DNA of 64,000 bases, taken from Saccharothrix syringae (GTDB taxonomy: Bacteria > Actinomycetota > Actinomycetes > Mycobacteriales > Pseudonocardiaceae). Below, one piece after another: positions 59,097 through 64,000 of the stretch; position 1 is the stretch's first letter, and every line of letters begins with the position of its first letter. Both the position numbers and the translations under genes were made by a program. The stretch is taken from assembly GCF_009498035.1 (NCBI RefSeq), contig NZ_CP034550.1, positions 1,674,001-1,738,000 on the forward strand. Reading direction: 5' to 3'. The notes below the pieces were generated by a model that saw only the letters and a program-made list of their open reading frames with translations, did not search any database and had not been told where the DNA came from.

Positions 59097-60680
59097 TCAC
59101 AACGGGGTCGAGGTGACCTCGCGCAGCCCGTCGGCGGTCGCGGTCTCCAGGCGGAAGCGCATCTCGCGGCCCTCGAACTCCAGCACCCCCACCGAGTTGC
59201 CGAAGTGCGGCCCGCTGAGCTTGTGCCACCCCACCGGGTCCGGCGAGATGCCCCGCCGGTCCGCCCAGCGCCGCAGCAGCCGCGCGATCGGCCGCGACCA
59301 GGACAGCCGGAACGCCGGCCGGAACACCCACGGCGGGTCGTTGTGCACCGGCGAGCACACCAGTTGGTAGACCTTCGCCTCCGGTCTGGAGGGGAACGAC
59401 GCCCGCGCCGCGTAGCTGTGGTGCACGTCCCCGGACAGCACGCACACCGTGCCCGGTCCCCGCTCGTCCCGCGCGACCCGCTCGATCAGCCGGGCCAACC
59501 GCTCGAACGACGCCCGGAACGCGGGCCAGTGCTCCAGGTCCGCCACCTGCCGCACCTTCTCGCCCACCCGGCCGCGCCACCCGGGCAGGCCCGCCATCCG
59601 CTCGTTGAGCGACTGGAAGTGGCTCAGCCCGTGCGGCATCAGCCACGGCAGCGACGAGCCGATCAGCAGGTGGTCGAAGTCGCCGACCGCGTTCTCCTCG
59701 ATCCACCGGAACTCGCCGTCGCCGACCATCAGCCGCTCCGGGCCGGACAGGATGCGTCCGCTGCGCGTGTCGATCACCAGCAGCCGGACGCGGCCGAAGT
59801 CGCGCAGGTAGCTCCACCGCGTCGACTTGCCGCCGTCGACCTCCTGGTCGGCCTGCTCGGCGAAGTCCTCCAGCAGCGGCTGCACGTCGCCGCCCGCCGC
59901 CCGGACCTTCTCGTAGAGCGGGTCGCGCGCCAGGTCCTGCGGGCTCAGGTTGCCCAGGTGCTGGTACACCCAGTACGACGCGAGGCCCGCCCGGATCCGC
60001 TCGGGCCACCACGGCTTGCGCGCCATCTGCTCGCGCCACACCCGCGAGGTGTTCCAGTCGTCGCGGACGTCGTGGTCGTCGAAGATCATCGACGTCGGCA
60101 CCACCGACATCAGCCAGCGGATCTCCGGGTCGGCCCACGACTCGTGGTACAGCTCGGCGTACTCCCGGAACGACACGACCTCGCCCGCGGGCTCCGGCCG
60201 GCGCTCCGCCAGCCACTTCGTGATCCGCTGCGTGGGCTCGTCGGCGTAGACCTGGTCGCCCAGCAGCACCAGCGCGTCCGGCCACCGCTCGGCCGGTTCG
60301 TCCTTCATCCGCAACGCGTAGGAGTCCAGCGCGTCCACGCCGAGCTTGTCGGGCTTGCGCGGGTCGCCGACCTCCTTGGCCGCGCGGCACGACCCGAACA
60401 GCAGCCGCCGCACGGGTGTGGTGCGGATGCGCGGCGCCGGGAACGCCGAACCCGGTCGCGGCCACACCACCTCGCCGTCCAGCCGCACGTCGTACGGCGT
60501 GGTCGTGCCGGGCTCCAGGCCCTCGACGACCACCAGGGCGAAGTGCTGCTCGCCCACCTGGAACGTCCGCGCGCGGTGTCCCGCGACGGTCACCTCACAG
60601 GCCGTGTCCGTCTCGACCCACACCGTGGCCGACGTCGGGTCGACGTGCCTGAGCACCGGACCTAGCACCAGCTCCGCCAT
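59097..60680 (-). CDS. PhoD-type alkaline phosphatase / phosphodiesterase
   Basis: The 527-residue protein has the PhoD order: an N-terminal fibronectin-like domain (VLRHVDPTSATVWVETDTAC), then LLFGSCRAAKEVG, LVLLGDQVYADEP, MIFDDHDVRDDWN and the late CVLSGDVHHSYAARA, the metal-binding set. No signal peptide or twin-arginine motif is visible at ATG 60680 (MAELVLGPVLRH), so it appears cytoplasmic, unlike classical PhoD. It may act on phosphodiesters. It ends against a shared terminator and is divergent from the VOC gene. Confidence 0.88.
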   Translation of the reverse strand: MAELVLGPVLRHVDPTSATVWVETDTACEVTVAGHRARTFQVGEQHFALVVVEGLEPGTTTPYDVRLDGEVVWPRPGSAFPAPRIRTTPVRRLLFGSCRAAKEVGDPRKPDKLGVDALDSYALRMKDEPAERWPDALVLLGDQVYADEPTQRITKWLAERRPEPAGEVVSFREYAELYHESWADPEIRWLMSVVPTSMIFDDHDVRDDWNTSRVWREQMARKPWWPERIRAGLASYWVYQHLGNLSPQDLARDPLYEKVRAAGGDVQPLLEDFAEQADQEVDGGKSTRWSYLRDFGRVRLLVIDTRSGRILSGPERLMVGDGEFRWIEENAVGDFDHLLIGSSLPWLMPHGLSHFQSLNERMAGLPGWRGRVGEKVRQVADLEHWPAFRASFERLARLIERVARDERGPGTVCVLSGDVHHSYAARASFPSRPEAKVYQLVCSPVHNDPPWVFRPAFRLSWSRPIARLLRRWADRRGISPDPVGWHKLSGPHFGNSVGVLEFEGREMRFRLETATADGLREVTSTPL

Positions 60681-60691
60681 GGCGCAGACGT

Positions 60692-60697
60692 TACCTT
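60692..60697 (+). promoter_or_regulatory. candidate -10 box, leaderless VOC gene
   Basis: TACCTT lies 6 nt before the ATG at 60704, and only 12 nt beyond the divergent PhoD start codon. Confidence 0.45.
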
Positions 60698-60703
60698 CGG
60701 GCC

Positions 60704-61414
60704 ATGGCAACGAGGTTGTACGAGGTCGTCGTGGACGCGAACGACCCGGCGGCACTGGCCCGCTTCTGGTCGGTCCTGCTGGGCAGGCCCGTCGTCGGGG
60801 AGTCGGACGACGAGGTCGACGTCGAGCTGGCCGCGGGGCAGGAGCTGACGTTCGTGCGGGTCGCGGACCGGAAGGACGGCAAGAACCGACTGCACCTCGA
60901 CCTGACCTCCACCTCGGCCGAGGACCAGGCGGCGATCGTGGCGCGCGCGGAGGAACTGGGCGCGCGCCGGGTCGACGTCGGGCAGCGCGACGTGCCGTGG
61001 GTGGTGCTGGCGGACCCGGAGGGCAACGAGTTCTGCGTGCTGGAGCGGCGCGACGAGTACGCGCGCAACGGGCCGGTGGCGGCGATCGTGGTGGACTCGC
61101 TCGACCCGCGCGCGCAGGCGGCGTTCTGGGCGGCGGCGACCGGGCTGCCGGTGACGCGCGAGCACGCCGACTACGCGTCCCTGTGGCAGGAGGCGGGTCC
61201 GGCGGTGGAGTTCGTTCGGGTGGCCGAAGCCAAGCGGGGCAAGAACCGCCTGCACCTCGACGTGGTGCCGCCCGCGGACGGCGACCTGCCGACCGAGGTG
61301 GCGCGGCTGGAGGCGTGCGGTGCGGTGCGGGCGGACGTGGGGCAGGGCGACGTGCCGTGGGTGGTGCTGGCCGACCCGGAGGGCAACGAGTTCTGCGTGT
61401 TGACGCCCCGCTGA
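60704..61414 (+). CDS. tandem VOC (glyoxalase-like) domain protein
   Basis: The 236-residue protein is two VOC modules of the Glyoxalase_6 type (about 1-118 and 119-236). The ending DVPWVVLADPEGNEFCVL occurs in both modules, and the coding DNA of the two copies is nearly identical over about 50 nt (60988 and 61348 regions). A KNRLHLD strand also recurs. Such proteins bind small molecules, sometimes for resistance or degradation. No metal triad is obvious. The start fits a leaderless transcript. It may be the product of an internal duplication. Confidence 0.85.
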   Translation: MATRLYEVVVDANDPAALARFWSVLLGRPVVGESDDEVDVELAAGQELTFVRVADRKDGKNRLHLDLTSTSAEDQAAIVARAEELGARRVDVGQRDVPWVVLADPEGNEFCVLERRDEYARNGPVAAIVVDSLDPRAQAAFWAAATGLPVTREHADYASLWQEAGPAVEFVRVAEAKRGKNRLHLDVVPPADGDLPTEVARLEACGAVRADVGQGDVPWVVLADPEGNEFCVLTPR

Positions 61415-61788
61415 GCCGGGCGCGGTTCAGCTGTGGCCCGGTCGGCGGCGGCCGGACGTGTTTCGCGGATCTTCGGGCGTGGGCGGTCTTTCGGCCGGTC
61501 ATGTGGTCGGGTTCACGACATTCCACGAATGCGCGGCACCGGCTGCTCCTCCGACCGCGCGGGCGTTCGCGGACACCTCGCAGTCCTGGTACTGCCTGAG
61601 CGGCGTGGAGGGGCGACCGGGCGACCTCCCGGTTCCGGCGCGACGGGCTGGGACTCGCGTTGAGATCTGGGCCGGGATCTGGGCCGGGGCCGGACTGAGG
61701 TCTGCGCCGGGATCTGGCGGCGGGGCTTGGCGGCGGGGTCTGGTGGCGGGGTCTGGTGGCTTCGAGGCCGACCACCTACAGTGCCGAT
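61415..61788. other. 374-nt intergenic region, low-complexity 3' half
   Basis: No gene is supported. From about 61660 to 61760 the sequence is built from short G-rich units such as GGGATCTGGGCCGG and GGCGGGGTCTGGTGG. The last 15 nt before the GntR start are AT-rich and hold the candidate promoter. The first half (61430-61640) contains nothing I recognise. Confidence 0.6.
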
Positions 61789-61800
61789 ATGCAATATATT
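61777..61800 (+). promoter_or_regulatory. candidate -10 box and possible autoregulatory operator of the GntR gene
   Basis: TACAGT (61777-61782) lies 6 nt before the ATG at 61789, the leaderless spacing. AATATATT at 61793-61800, inside the first codons, is a short perfect palindrome in an otherwise GC-rich region and may be a regulator site. Confidence 0.45.
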
Positions 61801-62427
61801 AGTCGGGCGCTGTTCCGCGACCAGGCGTTGAGCGCGATCCGCGAGGCGATCCTGGGCGGCGACCTCGCGCCCGGCGAGGCGATCAAGGACGTGGAGCTGG
61901 CCGAGCGGCTGGGCCTGTCCCGCACGCCGGTGCGCGAGGCGCTGGCCCGGCTCACCGACGAGGGCCTGGTCGAGACCAAGCCGCACAGCTACACGCGCGT
62001 CACGCCGTTGGACACCGCGGCGGTGCGCGACGCGCACGTCGTCGTCCAGGCCATGCACGCCCTGGCCGCGCGACTGGCCGTGCCCAGGCTGGTGCCCGCG
62101 GACCTGGACGCGATGCGCGAGGCCAACGCGGCCTTCGCCCAGGCGCTGGCCGGCGGGGACGTGCCCGCCGCGCTGGCCGCCGACGACGCGTTCCACGCGG
62201 TGGCGGTGCGGCGCAGCGGGAACTTCGCCGTGGTCGCCACGATCGAGCGCTACACGCCGCTGGTGCGCCGCCTGGAGCGCCTGCGCTTCGCCGGACCGGC
62301 GGGCCGCCACTCCGTGGCCATGCACGACGAGATCACCACCGCCTGCGCGGCGGCCGACGCCGACCTGGCGGCCCGGCTGGTCGAGCGCAACTGGGCGACG
62401 CTGTCCGACCTGCTGGAGGAGAACTGA
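61789..62427 (+). CDS. GntR-family regulator, FCD domain
   Basis: The 212-residue protein has an N-terminal winged helix ([20 protein letters not shown], then [20 protein letters not shown]) and a helical FCD ligand domain with several His and Asp residues suited to metal binding ([27 protein letters not shown]). It is one nucleotide from acdS, so it likely controls the ACC deaminase operon and itself. ATG 61789 ([12 protein letters not shown]) is chosen because the preceding sequence is low-complexity and a leaderless promoter fits. Confidence 0.88.
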   Translation: MQYISRALFRDQALSAIREAILGGDLAPGEAIKDVELAERLGLSRTPVREALARLTDEGLVETKPHSYTRVTPLDTAAVRDAHVVVQAMHALAARLAVPRLVPADLDAMREANAAFAQALAGGDVPAALAADDAFHAVAVRRSGNFAVVATIERYTPLVRRLERLRFAGPAGRHSVAMHDEITTACAAADADLAARLVERNWATLSDLLEEN

Positions 62428-62428
62428 C

Positions 62429-63424
62429 GTGGCACTGGCCGACTTCCCCCGTTACCCGCTGCTGTTCGGCCCGTCGCCGGTGCACCCGCTGGAGCGCCTG
62501 AGCGCACACCTCGGCGGTGCGCGCGTGTGGGCCAAGCGGGAGGACTGCAACTCCGGCCTGGCCTACGGCGGCAACAAGACCCGCAAGCTGGAGTACCTGG
62601 TGGCCGACGCGCTGGCGCAGGGGTGCGACACCCTGGTCTCCATCGGCGGCGTGCAGTCCAACCACACCCGCCAGGTGGCCGCCGCGGCCGCGCGGGCGGG
62701 CCTGGCCTGCGTGCTGGTGCAGGAGAGCTGGGTGGACTGGCCGGACGCGGTGTACGACCGGGTGGGCAACATCCTGCTCAGCCGCCTGATGGGCGCCGAG
62801 GTCCGGTTGGTGGAGGCCGGTTTCGGCATCGGCGTCAAGCCCGCGTGGGAGCAGGCGGTCGAGGACGTCCGCGCGGCGGGCGGCAAGCCCTACGCCATCC
62901 CGGCGGGCGCGTCGGACCACCCCCTGGGCGGCCTGGGCTTCGCCGGCTGGGCGGCCGAGGTCGAGCGGCAGGAGGCCGAGCTGGGCGTCCGGTTCGACAC
63001 GATCGTGGTGTGCTCGGTGACCGGCAGCACGCAGGCGGGCATGGTGGCGGGCTTCGCGGGCAGCGGTCGGCGCGTCATCGGCATCGACGCCTCGGCGGAA
63101 CCGTGCGACACGCGCGCCCAGGTGCTCCGGATCGCGCGGCGGACGGCGGAACTGCTCGACGTCGAGGTGGACGACTCGGACGTGACGCTGGACGACCGGT
63201 TCCACGAGGGCATCTACGGCGTGCCCGGCGAGGCCACGCTGGAGGCCATGAGGCTCGGCGCGCGCCTGGAGGGCATGATCACCGACCCGGTCTACGAGGG
63301 CAAGTCGTTGGCGGGCCTGGTGGAACTGGTCTCCAGCGGCGAGGTCCCGCGCGACTCGACGGTCCTCTACGCGCACCTCGGCGGCCAGCCGGCCCTCAAC
63401 GCCTACAGCGCCCTGTTCCGCTGA
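62429..63424 (+). CDS. acdS: 1-aminocyclopropane-1-carboxylate deaminase
   Basis: A PLP enzyme that opens the ring of ACC to 2-oxobutanoate and ammonia, lowering plant ethylene. The 331-residue protein has [20 protein letters not shown] with the PLP Lys50 (Lys51 in Pseudomonas numbering), [16 protein letters not shown] and [13 protein letters not shown]. Tyr-Glu in VYEG and Leu in [12 protein letters not shown] match the residues that separate true ACC deaminases from D-cysteine desulfhydrases. GTG 62429 is one nucleotide after the GntR stop. The operon suggests a plant-associated lifestyle. Confidence 0.93.
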   Translation: MALADFPRYPLLFGPSPVHPLERLSAHLGGARVWAKREDCNSGLAYGGNKTRKLEYLVADALAQGCDTLVSIGGVQSNHTRQVAAAAARAGLACVLVQESWVDWPDAVYDRVGNILLSRLMGAEVRLVEAGFGIGVKPAWEQAVEDVRAAGGKPYAIPAGASDHPLGGLGFAGWAAEVERQEAELGVRFDTIVVCSVTGSTQAGMVAGFAGSGRRVIGIDASAEPCDTRAQVLRIARRTAELLDVEVDDSDVTLDDRFHEGIYGVPGEATLEAMRLGARLEGMITDPVYEGKSLAGLVELVSSGEVPRDSTVLYAHLGGQPALNAYSALFR

Positions 63425-63462
63425 ACTCCTTGCGACGGCTGACAAAGCGCCGCGCGGGTTTT

Positions 63463-63556
63463 GCGCGCGGTCACGAAGACCGCGCCGTGCGGGATGCCGA
63501 AGGATGGTCCTCGCGTTGGTGGAGCGACAGGGAGGAGCGACCGATGTCGGTAGTTC
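63463..63556 (+). promoter_or_regulatory. structured leader, copy 1
   Basis: An 8-bp hairpin with an ACGAA loop (63465-63472 with 63478-63485) is followed after 16 nt by CGAAGGATGGTCCTC, a second short hairpin (GGA with TCC), and by GCGACAG and GGGAGGAGCGA, a ribosome binding site for ATG 63544. The same blocks recur in copy 2 at 63629-63705. Confidence 0.6.
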
Positions 63557-63606
63557 GGGTGATGGGCAGCGCGGCCGTGCCGTCGGCGCAGGACTGGGTG
63601 CGGTAG
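63544..63606 (+). CDS. 20-residue peptide after leader copy 1
   Basis: ATG 63544, with GGGAGGAG upstream, encodes MSVVRVMGSAAVPSAQDWVR and stops at TAG. Its first codons align with the start of the gene following copy 2, so it may be a remnant of a duplicated 5' end or a real leader peptide. Confidence 0.35.
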   Translation: MSVVRVMGSAAVPSAQDWVR

Positions 63607-63628
63607 CCCGCGCGACCGGTGCTCTGCG

Positions 63629-63704
63629 CGTGGTCACGAAGACCGCCACGTCCCCGACCTCGAAGGATGGTCCTCAAGTCCGACGCGACAGTGAGGAGCG
63701 AGGG
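63629..63704 (+). promoter_or_regulatory. structured leader, copy 2
   Basis: GGTCACGAAGACC with the ACGAA loop at 63636-63640, then 16 nt, then CGAAGGATGGTCCTC, then GCGACAGTGAGGAGCGA. Spacing of the first two blocks equals copy 1 (16 nt). The ATG of copy 1 aligns with CTG 63705 here. Confidence 0.6.
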
Positions 63705-64000
63705 CTGCCGGTACTCCGGCGGGCACGAGGGGCACGGGCCGCGGCGAACGCGGTGGCACGACGGGCGCACCGCACCGGGTTCCCGGGCGCGGCGCTGCTG
63801 GTGGCGGTAGCGCTGGTGTCGCCCACCCCGGCGCGGGGGTCGCCGCCACCCCGCTGGTGGGCTTCGACGCCGTGGCCACGCAGGCCGAGGGGCGCGTGTG
63901 GAAGCACCTCGGCCTGCGCCGCGACCGGTACGTCCTCTTCAACGACGGCTACATCCACCAGCAGGGCGCCATCCGCGAGAAGTGGCCGTTCCCGCAACCC
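63705..64000 (+). pseudogene. exported protein gene, frameshifted, 3' end outside window
   Basis: A CTG at 63705 sits 6 nt after GAGGAG and opens PVLRRARGARAAANAVARRA and a signal peptide (PGAALLVAVALVSPTPARG). At the G run 63835-63839 the frame changes by one. The mature part continues in another frame as VAATPLVGFDAVATQAEGRV, then KHLGLRRDRYVLFNDGYIHQ to the edge, with good codon bias. The Trp/Tyr pattern (RYVLFNDGYIH) loosely resembles a hemopexin repeat. GTG 63753 is an alternative start. One inserted G would restore the frame, so sequencing error is possible. Confidence 0.55.

Overview
The window comes from a high-GC actinobacterium, most likely of the family Pseudonocardiaceae (Saccharothrix, Lentzea or Actinosynnema type). 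Codon third positions are almost all G or C, GTG starts are frequent, and many genes look leaderless. The gene order follows the Mycobacterium tuberculosis block running from asnB (Rv2201) back to lppM (Rv2171): asnB, ctaC, ctaF, trpD, ctaE, qcrCAB, an exonuclease/GIY-YIG protein, an NlpC/P60 hydrolase, pimB, fadD15, an ArsA-type ATPase, an acyltransferase, RNase AS, aroG, pknL, its Rv2175c-like partner, mptA, idsA, metF and lppM. Lineage-specific genes are inserted into this backbone. All names rest on reading the translated sequences and on this gene order; no database search was run.

Layout. 0-3 kb: the 3' end of a TPR-type regulator, a 56-residue ORF and asnB. 3-12 kb: the terminal respiratory chain (ctaC-ctaF, ctaE, qcrC-qcrA-qcrB), interrupted by a reverse-strand block of a PlsC-type acyltransferase, trpD, a receiver-like protein and a hypothetical gene. 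12-21 kb: an Lrp/AsnC-type sensor, DNA/RNA enzymes, a cell-wall hydrolase with a candidate c-di-AMP riboswitch, pimB and a DivIVA-like coiled-coil protein. 21-28 kb: a GT4 glycosyltransferase coupled to an amylo-alpha-1,6-glucosidase, two small proteins and a large SARP/NB-ARC/TPR regulator. 28-36 kb: fadD15-like ligase, SRPBCC proteins, a phosphoesterase, an ArsA-like ATPase, a ROK glucokinase and two MEDS-domain signalling proteins. 37-45 kb: acyltransferase, RNase AS, a phosphofructokinase with pyrophosphate-type residues, a DUF2891 protein, aroG, pknL and a small DNA-binding protein. 45-51 kb: crtB, mptA, crtI and idsA on one strand, joining carotenoid and lipomannan synthesis, then metF. 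51-64 kb: an alpha/beta hydrolase beside two decayed genes, lppM, a DUF885 peptidase, a CHAP protein, GNAT and YbaK proteins, a LexA-type SOS box in front of a short operon, a PhoD phosphatase, a VOC protein, a GntR-acdS operon, and a truncated exported-protein gene with a tandemly duplicated leader.

The most unusual material is noncoding. Two loci (11.8 and 39.6 kb) carry imperfect palindromes with the same inner core but different outer repeats, and a third (5.2 kb) carries related repeats without the core. A 39-bp array lies at 45.2 kb, and a perfect 20-bp hairpin sits beside a GC minisatellite at 19.3-19.6 kb. Most of these lie where convergent genes end. Near the right edge, a leader with conserved hairpin blocks is duplicated in tandem, and its two copies align an ATG with a CTG. 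Four genes (52.5, 53.3, 58.1 and 63.7 kb) need a frame change to make sense. They could be real decay or assembly errors; this cannot be settled from the sequence alone.
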